NCBI GenBank assembly: GCA_039820405.1
Contig: JBCBQC010000093.1
Location: 1-25,536, forward strand
Direction of reading: 5' to 3'
Length of the DNA: 25,536 bases
Origin: CALLVY01 sp937899855
Lineage (GTDB): Bacteria; Bacteroidota; Bacteroidia; Chitinophagales; Saprospiraceae
Part shown: positions 7,355 to 16,457 of the stretch, piece after piece
Layout: each line of letters begins with the position of its first letter
Numbering within the stretch: position 1 is the first letter of the stretch
The notes under the pieces: generated by a model
Told to the model about the DNA's origin: nothing
Databases searched by the model: none
What the model saw: the letters and a program-made list of their open reading frames with translations, nothing else
Made by a program: the position numbers and the translations under genes

Positions 7355-9083
7355 AATCCTCCGATTGGGGTGGGGTACGTGGAATGAGAATACCCGTCAC
7401 CGGCACCTTGGCTGGATTCTTAAAAACTTCCTGGCGCCCATCAGCAAAGAAGTAGAGGAGCTCGTAGGTGAGGGCCCAGGGCTCCTCAATCAGGTAGCGG
7501 TACTTAAAAGACTGATCAAGGCTATCTCCGTCTTTGAAGGTAAAGACCACTTCCTTTTCCGAGGCTTCCGGTTCGGTGTACTGAATCTTAACCTGGACCA
7601 GGGGCGTGAGGTCAAAATCCAGGAGGAGTCCCAGGATTTGGACTTCCTTGGTCTGGATATAATTATCCGGCTGGAGCGATACGGTATTGCTCAAGGAATC
7701 TACGGCGTAGTTGATTTCGGTTTTACCGACGATGCCCGAAGACGCTTCGGAATCGTAGTTAAAAGTTTTGACGATGCTGAGGGGGGTGTCGATGTTATCG
7801 GCGCGGCTGATCTCCTTGGTCCAGGGCGTATCGGAAGGCGCGGTAAAGGAAGGCGGCGTGTACTTAGAGCCTTCGTAGGTGATTTCGGCCCGGGCGGCTT
7901 GGAGGCCCAGCTTGTCGAAGACGCTGGGGCTAAAGACCTCCATGTTGATTTTCTGGAAAAAGGGGGAGTTTAATTTTTTCCGCAGGAAGAAGGGTTCTTC
8001 GGGAGGAAGTTTGCTGACTTCGGCACCGATAAAGTTTTGGGGCGAGATCGTCCGCTGCTCGGACCGAGCGATGTTGAAATTGAGGTTAAAGGACTTGGCT
8101 TCGGTGATGGATACCATCTGGACTTGTAGCGACAGGGCGGGAATGGGCAATGCGCCACCGCCTCCTTCCCCGGCGGCCAGTGCTTTGTCGCCACCTTCCT
8201 TTTTCTTTTTCTCCTCCTCTTTTTTGAGCATGTCAAAAAGACTGGACAGCAGGGATTCACTGGAGGGGATGGCCTGGTCCTTATTGATGTCGTTGACGTC
8301 GATGCTGGCTTTGAAAAAGCTTTTGAGGATCTCTACCTTCACGAAGTCCAACACCCACTCCTTGTCTTTTTCGTGACGCGCGGGATCTTTGTCGCGCTCG
8401 ACGATATCAATTTTGAGATCGCCCCGTTCGATCAAATCTTTGATGACGGCGTTGAAGCCGAGGTAGAAGTTGAGGGGCGGATCGAGTGAGATGACGCTGG
8501 CCCCGAATTTGACGTCCAGCTCGTTATAGATGCTTTCGAATTTGGCCTCCACCCGGATGTTGAGCGCCGGTACGATTCCGGTGTACGTGAGGTTGTAGTA
8601 GACGGCGGCGGGAGCGGCCGCATCCAGAAACAGGGCCTCGCAGATCTGGGATTCGATGGGGGTGAGAAGGGCGTTGAAGATGGCGGTATTGTCGCCAATC
8701 AAGCTGGGGCTCTGCGTATTCACCATTTTACCCAAGCTGTTTTCTACCTTTTCCAGCACCACGAAGTTGACGGTGCCCTCATCGTAGGGTACGGCTGCCA
8801 GGTTGGGCGTCGGGCCATCGTAGTTGATGGAATTCAGGTATTTGCGAAAGGCGATTTCTCTTTTGGTAGCATCGACGGCCATGTCCACTTGGAACTTGAG
8901 GTAGCCCCCGTCGTTTTCCGAATTGTCGGAAGCAAATTGAATCAGGGTAAAGATGGGCTTGCCTTGGTCGTCTTTGGAAATGTTGATCTTTTGGGGGATG
9001 TACCAAAACTGATCGGGCTCATCGAAATCCGAGTAGAAAGTAAAATCATCAAAGGTTCCGATTTTGTCTCTGAGTTGTAACAT
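7341..9083 (-). CDS. Beta-rich paralog E, unknown function
   Basis: 580 residues, ATG at 9083, 12 bases after the stop of the preceding gene; its stop overlaps the start of the next gene. The family N-terminal module is at residues ~25-70 (QFWYIPQKINISKDDQGKPIF, then GGYLKFQVDM). A second shared region (~160-195) reads AVYYNLTYTGIVPALNIRVEA, matching the Y-x(n)-P-A-x-x-V pattern in the two preceding genes. A charged low-complexity stretch (KKEEEKKKKEGG) near 285-297 looks like a flexible linker. The C-terminal ~200 residues are beta-strand-like and end in YRYLIEEPWALTYELLYFFADGR, a beta-sandwich pattern. There is no signal peptide or transmembrane segment. Function is unknown; repeated related proteins in one operon suggest subunits of one assembly. 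Confidence 0.85.
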   Translation of the reverse strand: MLQLRDKIGTFDDFTFYSDFDEPDQFWYIPQKINISKDDQGKPIFTLIQFASDNSENDGGYLKFQVDMAVDATKREIAFRKYLNSINYDGPTPNLAAVPYDEGTVNFVVLEKVENSLGKMVNTQSPSLIGDNTAIFNALLTPIESQICEALFLDAAAPAAVYYNLTYTGIVPALNIRVEAKFESIYNELDVKFGASVISLDPPLNFYLGFNAVIKDLIERGDLKIDIVERDKDPARHEKDKEWVLDFVKVEILKSFFKASIDVNDINKDQAIPSSESLLSSLFDMLKKEEEKKKKEGGDKALAAGEGGGGALPIPALSLQVQMVSITEAKSFNLNFNIARSEQRTISPQNFIGAEVSKLPPEEPFFLRKKLNSPFFQKINMEVFSPSVFDKLGLQAARAEITYEGSKYTPPSFTAPSDTPWTKEISRADNIDTPLSIVKTFNYDSEASSGIVGKTEINYAVDSLSNTVSLQPDNYIQTKEVQILGLLLDFDLTPLVQVKIQYTEPEASEKEVVFTFKDGDSLDQSFKYRYLIEEPWALTYELLYFFADGRQEVFKNPAKVPVTGILIPRTPPQSEDYASL

Positions 9084-9095
9084 GGTAAGTTTTTT

Positions 9096-10922
9096 TTAAA
9101 GGGTAGGTAGGGGATTGGGTAAAGTAAAAAGGTCTGCGTCGGTACGGTAACTTTCGGTAATCGAGGTAGCGTCCTTGTAGATGATGAGGACGTCCAGGTC
9201 CACGGCACGCAAGTCCCGCTCCGGCTGATCGGCCGTAAAGAACACACTTTGGGGTGCTTGGTCTTCAAGTACAAAATCTTCCGTTGCCTGGTGCTCGGGA
9301 TCCGTGCGGTTGGTGTAGTGGACGTTTAGGATCACCTGTCCCACCAGGGTCCAGTCGTAGTCCTGTACGATGGTCAGTTGGCGTTGCGGGTAGGCGGCCA
9401 GCGGTACCAATACCAGTTGGTTGACGGGCAGCTCGGCGGGGCCGGGCAGGTGGCGGTTGTCCACATTGGAAAAGGTGTAGTCGGCTTTAAAGCGGTAGGG
9501 GTCCTCTTCCGAATAGCGGAGGAGCCAGTGGTGCTGAAAGGTCGGATGCGATTGGTCTACAAAGAAAGTGGCTTCGATGGGGGGATTGGCCTGGTTGTGA
9601 GCCGCTAATTTTACCCGTACCGAACTGAACCAATTCCAATCGAAGGTGGGAAAAACTTCGCCACGGAAATGGTAGTTCGTAAGTACCGCATCAATATTGA
9701 GGTACAGCTCGGTCGACTCGGTAATCCGCTCCGGCGAGTCGATTTTAGCCGCCTTCCCATCCTGGCCGATGTAGTCGATCGTGTAGTGGTAGCTTACGGG
9801 CCAAATCATCCGCTGTTGGTTGTTCAACTTGGCTTTCACCTTATAGCGTTTGGGCTTGAGGTCATCCTGGGTAAAGACGATTTGGGTGGCCTCCCCCCCG
9901 TCGTACCGCAGCCGTACGGTAATCCCCACAATGTCTTCCGCCAGGTTTTCATCCAGCAAGTGAATCAATATTTCACGGTCCTTAAAAAAGTCATTCTCCT
10001 CTTCGTGGTGGTAAACGACTTTAACGTCTCGATAATCCGAATTGGCGACAAACTGGTCATAGGTACTGTTGGGAAACACCGAACGCTTCACCACCGCCGT
10101 CTCCTCAATCTTGGCCGACAAGGAGCCAAACTTTTGCCCCTCAATGATCGTCCGTTTGAGGTAAAAGCCAAAGCCGGAGAGTAAGTCTTCGCCCTCTTCT
10201 TCCATCAGGTAGACCGGTTCAAAAAAGGAGGTCAGAATCATGTTCGTCAGTTCGGTATTGATCTGCTGATCGAGGTTTCCCGAACCCGCTACGATCTTTA
10301 CCGTCACGATTTGCCGCGTCCGCAGTTCCGAGTAGATGTTCGTAAAATCCGTCCGCACCACCAGCAAGTCAAAACCAAACGATTCCTTCAGGTAATCGTA
10401 CACCCGCTCGTACTCCGCCGAAATCTCAAAACGGGAAGGCGGCATCGTCGTCAGGTAGTCGATCTGGTAGCTCAGCCCGATGGGCGTTCCTTCGGGACTG
10501 CGGAGTAGGGCTTCCAAGAGCTGGATTTGGTCCACGTTCTCGAGTCCCATGTTGAAGATGGCCACGTTGCGGGCCCCGATGGCCGCGGGCAGTACCACGG
10601 GTTCCACAAAGCCGGGCAGCGTTACGGTCAGGTCGGCCGCCGTGGCCTGGAGGGGCAGCAGCAGATCGTATTGTAGCCCTTCGGCCCGGGCGGCGGCTTC
10701 GGCCCGTTCGGGACTGACGTAGAGCTCAGCCATAAATTGGAACTTGGCGTAAAAGGCCGCTTCTTCCCTTTTCCGATAAACGTCCATCCGCACCCGGGGG
10801 CGCTTGGGATCGCCATCAATGAGCGCCACTTGGGGACCCGCCGCCAGGTAATAGAACGTCTTGCTATCCGTGACCGGAGAAGCGATAAAAGCCACTCGGG
10901 TATCGTCTTGATAAGCTTGCAT
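9096..10922 (-). CDS. Beta-rich paralog D, unknown function
   Basis: 608 residues from the ATG at 10922; a TTG three codons upstream (10931) is open but unneeded. The family N-terminal module is TFYYLAAGPQVALIDGD...RPRVRMDVY...AKFQFMAELYV (residues ~22-65). The second shared block is GLSYQIDYLTTMPPSRFEIS...YERVYDYLKESFG. The C-terminal half holds several repeated beta-sandwich units of the form W-x(n)-V-x-hydrophobic ending in Y-x-Y/D-G (YHYTIDYIGQDG, RFKADYTFSN, DVLIIYKDA). No signal peptide is present. A strong intercistronic hairpin lies in the 59-base gap before it. Function is not recognised. Confidence 0.85.
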   Translation of the reverse strand: MQAYQDDTRVAFIASPVTDSKTFYYLAAGPQVALIDGDPKRPRVRMDVYRKREEAAFYAKFQFMAELYVSPERAEAAARAEGLQYDLLLPLQATAADLTVTLPGFVEPVVLPAAIGARNVAIFNMGLENVDQIQLLEALLRSPEGTPIGLSYQIDYLTTMPPSRFEISAEYERVYDYLKESFGFDLLVVRTDFTNIYSELRTRQIVTVKIVAGSGNLDQQINTELTNMILTSFFEPVYLMEEEGEDLLSGFGFYLKRTIIEGQKFGSLSAKIEETAVVKRSVFPNSTYDQFVANSDYRDVKVVYHHEEENDFFKDREILIHLLDENLAEDIVGITVRLRYDGGEATQIVFTQDDLKPKRYKVKAKLNNQQRMIWPVSYHYTIDYIGQDGKAAKIDSPERITESTELYLNIDAVLTNYHFRGEVFPTFDWNWFSSVRVKLAAHNQANPPIEATFFVDQSHPTFQHHWLLRYSEEDPYRFKADYTFSNVDNRHLPGPAELPVNQLVLVPLAAYPQRQLTIVQDYDWTLVGQVILNVHYTNRTDPEHQATEDFVLEDQAPQSVFFTADQPERDLRAVDLDVLIIYKDATSITESYRTDADLFTLPNPLPTL

Positions 10923-10940
10923 GAAGTACAAAGTTTGGTA

Positions 10941-10976
10941 AGGGCTCAGTGGGAATGCCAGACCCCACCGAGCCCT
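10941..10976 (-). other. Intercistronic hairpin between two paralog genes
   Basis: Arms AGGGCTCAGTGGG (10941-10953) and CCCACCGAGCCCT (10964-10976) pair over 13 positions with one mismatch that is a G-U pair in the minus-strand transcript; the loop is 10 bases. It lies just after the stop at 10982 and before the ATG at 10922. No U-tract follows in the transcript, so it is not a classic intrinsic terminator. An mRNA processing or 3'-end stabilising element that sets the ratio of upstream to downstream products is a reasonable alternative. Confidence 0.6.
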
Positions 10977-10981
10977 CGGGC

Positions 10982-13171
10982 TTAGATATGCGCCACGAAG
11001 GGGGCGTCCTCAAAATCCTTGTAGTTGATGACCTTGATCGTATCGGAAGGCTTGAGCGTTCCGTTTTTCGATCGCTCTCCGCCGTCGCTGATGATGGTGG
11101 CCGTAAAGGTGATCACTGCACTGTTGTCGTAGTTGGGGCGCATCTTATTGAAGATGACCTCCTTTTGAATCGTACCACCGGTAAAGACCACCTCCGTCGA
11201 ATCGACACTTTGCGTATAGTTGATATTGCTGTAGGTGACTTTCAACTGGAAGAGGAACAATTGGGTATCCTCGGGAAAGCCCACCAAAAATAGTTTCAGT
11301 GTGGCCGGAATGAGGGGATCCTGCAGGTACTGCGTCTTGGACTTGGTCGCCCCGTAATTGGGCAGGGTGGGACTCTCGTCGCCGGGTGGGATAAAGAAAA
11401 AGTTGGACCCATTCTTCGGCGTGTACTCGATCTGGAAGTAGACCGGCTCCACCTGCTCCACGCCAGTGGGGTAGATAAAGGGGACGGCGGGATTGGTCTT
11501 GCTGATCAACTGCGTCTCTTCCTTCTTGGGCACCGGCGGATCGGCCGAAGCGTACTGGGCCTTGAAGATGATGTTGTTGAAGATGTCCCAGGAGTCTTCG
11601 GAAGGATTGACCACGTCGAGGTACACCACCCCACTGTCGTTGGCATTGATCGGCACGATCAGCTCGCCCTCCGAAATGATGTCGCCCGAATGGTAGGCTT
11701 GGGTCTGGTCGCCCTTGAAGTTGACGGTGTAGTTGTACTTAAAATCTCGGGGTTCGGCCAGGTTAAAATCCACCGACCAGGCTTTGGCTTTTTTCTTGCC
11801 CGCCGCCTCAAAGAGCATCGACTCCTTGGGCTCGTCCTTGTACAGGATATTGACGATGACGTTGGCAATGTTGAATCTTTCAAAATCGCCGTTGATGATA
11901 AACTCGGGGTCCAGTTTTTCGAAGAAGGGATCTTCCAAACTAAAGGCGTGGAAGTAGGAGTCGAGCTTATCCTGACCGACGATGGACTCGATGGAGGTCA
12001 GGATACCCTGAGGGCGCAGGGTGTAGTTGTAGACGGTGTTTTCCGTATACTCGCGCTCGAAGTTACGCGTCTGCGACAGCGAGGACTCAAACTTACCAAA
12101 GCTATCGGCATCGTTGATCAGGTCCATGCTCATGTCCAAGCCCGTTTGGCTCGATAGGATTTGGGCCAGCTGGTCTTGTCCCCAGTTCCTGATTTGCTCC
12201 TGCCAGTCGGCATACTGCTGGGCATCCATTCCCATCTCATCGGCGGTGGCTCCAAAGATCGGTGTCACCTTGGCCCCTTCGTTGTCCGTAAACTCCCGGG
12301 TGATTTTTTTCTCATCGGCCGACCAGGTGTTGCGGTCGATTGTCTGTACGAAACTTTTGAACTGCTCCGACTTGTAGGTCACCTTCACGGTCACGGCGGG
12401 CAGCGAGGAGGCAAAATCCATCTCGTAAATGATGCCGATCGAGGAGCCTTCGCCTCCTTCGCCCTTGAGGTCCTGCTCAAAAAGCGTCGCCCCTTCTTTA
12501 CTCAGAGTAAGGCTGAATACGGCCTCGTTGTTACCGCCTCCCGTGGGTTGGGTCGGAGCCGGAATCTGCTGGTAGAAAGCCTCGTTTTGATTGATGACCA
12601 AAGAGGCTTTGAGGTTCTTCCCGTCGATCGACTTGAGTTCAATCTTGTTTTCATCGGGCAGGAAATAACTGACGAATTGTTCCGTATCGTTTTCATCGCC
12701 ATTGTAGCGGAAGTACACGTCCTCGGCCTGCTCCATGGTCAGCCCCGAGATGCCCAGCTTTTTGTCGTAGTCCGCCGCCTTGTCGGCGTTTTCGGGATCG
12801 GCTTCGAGGGCGGCCCGAGCGGCACACATCTTTACGGCGAGCAAGGATTTGCCCTTCATGGCCCGCTCCAGGCCTTCACTACCGAGGGCCGCCTTGATCT
12901 TGGCCGCTAGGTTTTCGTGCTGGATGGGGTTGGGGAGTTGGGTAGTAAAAATGGCGTAGCCCCCATTCAGGCTTTCGCCGGTGTATTTGTAAAAGTTGAA
13001 CTCGGGGCCACCCGTGGCTTGGTTCCTCTTGAATACGATGGTGGTGGGCAATACGTAAAAGACGTTTTGATCCTGGTCGTCCCCGTAGCAGATACACTCC
13101 AGGGTATTGGTCCCCAGGTACATGCCGGGAGCGTCCAGACTGAGGGTCTGCTGAACTCTTGTCGTAAGCAT
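10982..13171 (-). CDS. Beta-rich paralog C (largest member), unknown function
   Basis: 729 residues, ATG at 13171. The family N-terminal module is very clear at residues ~36-80: NVFYVLPTTIVFKRN, a Pro before EFNFYKYTG, then GGYAIFTTQL. The second shared block is SIGIIYEMDFASSLPAVTVKVTY, preceded by FSLTLSKEGATLFEQDL (paralog B has the related STLFLQQMLLDSS). The C-terminal ~350 residues read as three or more successive beta-sandwich modules (e.g. VIVNILYKDE, KYNYTVNFKGD, AVITFTATIISDGGERS). It has no signal peptide, membrane segment or recognisable catalytic motif. Gaps are 38 bp to the preceding gene and 59 bp to the next. Function is unknown; it is the longest member and could be a central structural subunit. 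Confidence 0.85.
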   Translation of the reverse strand: MLTTRVQQTLSLDAPGMYLGTNTLECICYGDDQDQNVFYVLPTTIVFKRNQATGGPEFNFYKYTGESLNGGYAIFTTQLPNPIQHENLAAKIKAALGSEGLERAMKGKSLLAVKMCAARAALEADPENADKAADYDKKLGISGLTMEQAEDVYFRYNGDENDTEQFVSYFLPDENKIELKSIDGKNLKASLVINQNEAFYQQIPAPTQPTGGGNNEAVFSLTLSKEGATLFEQDLKGEGGEGSSIGIIYEMDFASSLPAVTVKVTYKSEQFKSFVQTIDRNTWSADEKKITREFTDNEGAKVTPIFGATADEMGMDAQQYADWQEQIRNWGQDQLAQILSSQTGLDMSMDLINDADSFGKFESSLSQTRNFEREYTENTVYNYTLRPQGILTSIESIVGQDKLDSYFHAFSLEDPFFEKLDPEFIINGDFERFNIANVIVNILYKDEPKESMLFEAAGKKKAKAWSVDFNLAEPRDFKYNYTVNFKGDQTQAYHSGDIISEGELIVPINANDSGVVYLDVVNPSEDSWDIFNNIIFKAQYASADPPVPKKEETQLISKTNPAVPFIYPTGVEQVEPVYFQIEYTPKNGSNFFFIPPGDESPTLPNYGATKSKTQYLQDPLIPATLKLFLVGFPEDTQLFLFQLKVTYSNINYTQSVDSTEVVFTGGTIQKEVIFNKMRPNYDNSAVITFTATIISDGGERSKNGTLKPSDTIKVINYKDFEDAPFVAHI

Positions 13172-13209
13172 AAATATGGAATTTAGATTTTTTAAAAAAA
13201 GGGTTGGTC

Positions 13210-14655
13210 TTATTTTTTTTGGAGGAGAATACTGGTTTCGCTGGTCTTCAAGTCGCCGGATTTATAGTTCTTCTTCCAGCGACTGTCGTAGACGCCTTCC
13301 CAACGGTAGCTGATCTCGCCACCGAGGTCGGGGGCCAGCGTTCGCAAATCCCAGGTGTACTGCCAAGTGCCACGGTTGGGAAAATGGATCGTTTCTTTTT
13401 CCTCGCGCAAGTCCTGATCTGCTGGCTGGTAGGTCGCCGCTATTTTGACCGACTTGAAGGTGTCCTTTACCGCTGCCCCGTCAAAGCTTACCCGACACAG
13501 GCCCGATTTTTCGAAAGGCACTGCGATGGCTTTGGCCAGGGCGAACTCGGTCGTATTGGTTTTGTAATCGTTAAAGACCGTTTCCACCACGATGACCTCG
13601 GAGGTCTCCCCCTCCCCCCGCTGCAATTCCACGGGGCGAAAGCTCGGCCACTTGGTCTCCACTTCTTGATGGCCCCAGCGCACTTTGAACTTGGTGATGC
13701 CGTAGTCCGCCGCCTTAAAGTCGATCGACACCCGACAGCTTTTGATAACCGGATCCACTGGGATGGGATCCGGCTGGTCGCGGCTGGGCTCGGGCAGAGG
13801 AACCGAACTTTTCGAGACCAGTACGCTGAGTGGAATCCCCACAAATTGATCGCCGAGGTCCTTGGCAATTTCCAGGAGGTAGGTTTGCCCTATGGTGGTG
13901 TCGTAAGCAGGCGTAGCCTCGTAATCCGGCAACTGATTGGGATCGACCACACCGGCGATCTTGTTGAGAATGAGCTGCGCTGCGATTTTATAGAGTTCCT
14001 CCTTGGCCTTGGCCAACGTAGCCGCGGAGGGCTGGTTCTGGTGGTTGACGTCCAGGTGAAGCTGCCCATCCGCGATGGAGGCCTCGATGTACTGAATGCA
14101 TTCCGCCTCGTCTTTGACCCCCGCCTCCAAGGCTCCCCGCAGGGTGTTGGTGTCCAAGAACAAGCCGAGTTTCACTTGACAGGGCACCACAAACACATTG
14201 CGCGAAAGCATGCGCACTTGCTTTTTCTTATCGTCAAATGCCTTGGCCAAGGAAGTGCTCTCGGCGTGCGTCACCGACATGGCCTTGCCGGTTTCGAACG
14301 GAATGATGTTTTGCTCGGGGTCAATCTCCTTGGGGAATTCGAGAAACTGATGCTCACTCCGGTCGATCTCCTGAAGCTTGATGTTGGCGGGTTTCAAGCC
14401 GTACAGTTCGGCAATCTTGGCCCTGATCTCGGTGTGGGAGACGGGAGCGACTTCGTTGACAAAGGTCGTCAGCCCCCCCTGCGAACTGGCCAGTAAGTGC
14501 AGGGCCGGCACATCTATTTTCCGCAGTACGGGAAAGGCGTAACCGTAGGTAAAAACGTTGGCATCGTCCAGCTCTGATTGGAAGCAAAAGATGCGATCGT
14601 ACTCAAAAAAGTAGTTTAAGGTATCGGGGGATAAAAAAATTTCTGATCCAGTCAT
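13210..14655 (-). CDS. Beta-rich paralog B', divergent member, unknown function
   Basis: 481 residues, ATG at 14655, 20 bp after the preceding stop. The family N-terminal module is recognisable but diverged: NVFTYGYAFPVLRKIDVPALHLLASSQGGLTTFVNEV at 33-69, keeping the double-glycine strand. The middle contains helical, charged stretches (ALEAGVKDEAECIQYIEASIADG; ATLAKAKEELYKIAAQLILNKI) not seen in the other members. The C-terminus has two beta-sandwich-like units (KFKVRWGHQEVETKWPSF; EISYRWEGVYDSRWKKNY). No signal peptide is present. It may have a different job from its larger relatives, such as a cap or adaptor, but that is speculation. Confidence 0.8.
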   Translation of the reverse strand: MTGSEIFLSPDTLNYFFEYDRIFCFQSELDDANVFTYGYAFPVLRKIDVPALHLLASSQGGLTTFVNEVAPVSHTEIRAKIAELYGLKPANIKLQEIDRSEHQFLEFPKEIDPEQNIIPFETGKAMSVTHAESTSLAKAFDDKKKQVRMLSRNVFVVPCQVKLGLFLDTNTLRGALEAGVKDEAECIQYIEASIADGQLHLDVNHQNQPSAATLAKAKEELYKIAAQLILNKIAGVVDPNQLPDYEATPAYDTTIGQTYLLEIAKDLGDQFVGIPLSVLVSKSSVPLPEPSRDQPDPIPVDPVIKSCRVSIDFKAADYGITKFKVRWGHQEVETKWPSFRPVELQRGEGETSEVIVVETVFNDYKTNTTEFALAKAIAVPFEKSGLCRVSFDGAAVKDTFKSVKIAATYQPADQDLREEKETIHFPNRGTWQYTWDLRTLAPDLGGEISYRWEGVYDSRWKKNYKSGDLKTSETSILLQKK

Positions 14656-14675
14656 GGTCTTTTATTGCAACTTGA

Positions 14676-16403
14676 TTAAGGAATGGTAATGGAACTGCCG
14701 CTTTCGTAATAAGCCGACCACTCCCGGCCCTCCACGCGGTAGCGAAAGCGGGTCTCAAAAATGGAAGGGACGTACCACACGTATTCGTAGTGGGGCGTGA
14801 GGACGGTAAAATCGTGCTCCGAAAATGCTTCACTGCCCTCGGGCTGGAAGAAGACCTTTTGGTTGTATTTGCCTGCGGGGATGGCGGCGGTGACCTGCGC
14901 CCGCTTGGTACCGAAGGTGGGAAAGTTGGGGCCTATGATGGTGGTCGACATGGTGAGCCGCGTGGGCAGCTCCACGGTCTTTCCACTTTCGAGCGACTCC
15001 GCAAGGAGGTGGACGTAGGTATCCGGCGACAAAATCGGATAGCTGAAGTAAGGCCGCTCGGCCGTCAGCTCAAAGTTTTCCCGCAGGTCTTTTGAGTGGT
15101 AAGTGCCCCGCAATTTGGCCTCGATCGCCAGCTGCGGGTCGAGCTTGAGGTTGAGAAAGAGAATCGGCAAATCGCTCTGTAGCAGGGTCAGGATGGTCGA
15201 CTTGCCTTTCCTTTCTTCTCCCTCAACGGTATGGGGAATGCCTTGGTAAAAATAGGTGACGCGGACGCGGTAACTAAAATCCAAACTCCCATCCAGTCGA
15301 TTGTTGACAAACTTGTACTCCAACAGATTGGTATCGGAGCGCAGCAATTCGGTGTGTACCTGCTGCACGGGATACAAGGAGCCGGGGGGGACGGTAATGG
15401 TAAAATCCGTACGGACACTTTCGGAAAGTCCCGCTGGCAAAAAGTAGTTGAGGGAAATCCGCAATTCCGTTTTGGGAATCTTGGGCGTCTTAATCTTGCT
15501 GATGACCTGCTGGGGGTCTTTTTCTGCAATTTGGATGGCCGCCTCAAAGGGATCGAGGGTATAGGTAAAGGGGCGACGAACCAGGGTCAGGTCCTCCAGG
15601 TTGAAGTAGACCAAGCTGGGGGTTTGGGGAGTGGGCAGTTGGAGGTAGGGTAGGTTGGAGGCAGCCGGGCCCGCGTACAAGTGGCCAAAGGTTTTGAATA
15701 AACGGTCGACCAAGACCTCCGCGAGGGGACCTTTCAGTTCGTCCGGTGGTAGGGGTTTGATGCGGAAGGACAAGCGGTCGAATTGGCTGGTGATGTAGCT
15801 GATGAGGTCACTGTAAATAAATACCCCGTCTACCACTCCCAAGCCACTGGCCAATTGGGCGATCAGGGTCTGGGCATCCGCGTCGATGGCGTAGGGATAA
15901 CGGGGCGACAAGCCCTCGACCGATACGTCGAGTCGTGCGGAGAAGCCCACTCCGGCTGAACTATCTAGCAACATCTGCTGGAGGAATAGGGTACTGTCAC
16001 TATCCGTACTAATCAAGAAATTGGAATTCGCAGTGTTGGACCAGTTGGTTTCGTAGGGGGCCTGGGCAAGGTTCGGTGGAGCGGTTCCCGGAGCGTCGAA
16101 ACTCAGGCGAAAGGGTTGGAAGGGCAGGGGGTTGACGGAGGCCTCGGGGTGCATCTTGCGAAAGTCGCTGAGGTGGTCGATGTCCGAAAAATTGAATTGG
16201 GTCGTAAAGTTGAGCTTGCCGTGAATGACCTGTAGCTCCTCGCTGTAAAAAATACTCAGTAAGAAGGCCAGTACGGGGTCTTCCTTGATGACGACCTTCG
16301 TAGCGGGGAGGAGGTAAAAGACATCCTCCTGCCAGTGAGCCCCAAAGAAATCATCTCCGTCTACCCTAATGGCTTTCTGAAAATCAACGGCACCGACTAA
16401 CAT
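14676..16403 (-). CDS. Beta-rich paralog B, unknown function
   Basis: 575 residues, ATG at 16403. The N-terminal module is at residues ~26-70: DVFYLLPATKVVIKEDPVLAF, followed by HGKLNFTTQFNF. The second block includes STLFLQQMLLDSSAGVGFSARLDVSVEG. The C-terminal third reads as beta-sandwich repeats (LEYKFVNNRLDGSLDFSYRV; HYEYVWYVPSIFETRFRYRVEGREW) ending in SSITIP. It has no signal peptide, membrane helix or catalytic motif I can see. It is second in the operon, 54 bp after the Hint-protein gene. Membership of the family is well supported by pattern, and function is unknown. Confidence 0.85.
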   Translation of the reverse strand: MLVGAVDFQKAIRVDGDDFFGAHWQEDVFYLLPATKVVIKEDPVLAFLLSIFYSEELQVIHGKLNFTTQFNFSDIDHLSDFRKMHPEASVNPLPFQPFRLSFDAPGTAPPNLAQAPYETNWSNTANSNFLISTDSDSTLFLQQMLLDSSAGVGFSARLDVSVEGLSPRYPYAIDADAQTLIAQLASGLGVVDGVFIYSDLISYITSQFDRLSFRIKPLPPDELKGPLAEVLVDRLFKTFGHLYAGPAASNLPYLQLPTPQTPSLVYFNLEDLTLVRRPFTYTLDPFEAAIQIAEKDPQQVISKIKTPKIPKTELRISLNYFLPAGLSESVRTDFTITVPPGSLYPVQQVHTELLRSDTNLLEYKFVNNRLDGSLDFSYRVRVTYFYQGIPHTVEGEERKGKSTILTLLQSDLPILFLNLKLDPQLAIEAKLRGTYHSKDLRENFELTAERPYFSYPILSPDTYVHLLAESLESGKTVELPTRLTMSTTIIGPNFPTFGTKRAQVTAAIPAGKYNQKVFFQPEGSEAFSEHDFTVLTPHYEYVWYVPSIFETRFRYRVEGREWSAYYESGSSITIP

Positions 16404-16457
16404 GATGACAGGCTTTTGAGGGGTGGAGTAATAGGATTGGATTCGAAGCGAGGCCCA

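Noticed and set aside
8170..8235. Coiled-coil or nuclear-localisation-like KKEEEKKKK segment
   Set aside because: Short low-complexity linker of charged residues; no heptad pattern and no reason to assign function.
10923..10931. TTG start at 10931 for paralog D
   Set aside because: The ATG at 10922 is three codons downstream in the same frame and better matches the short N-termini of the other family members.
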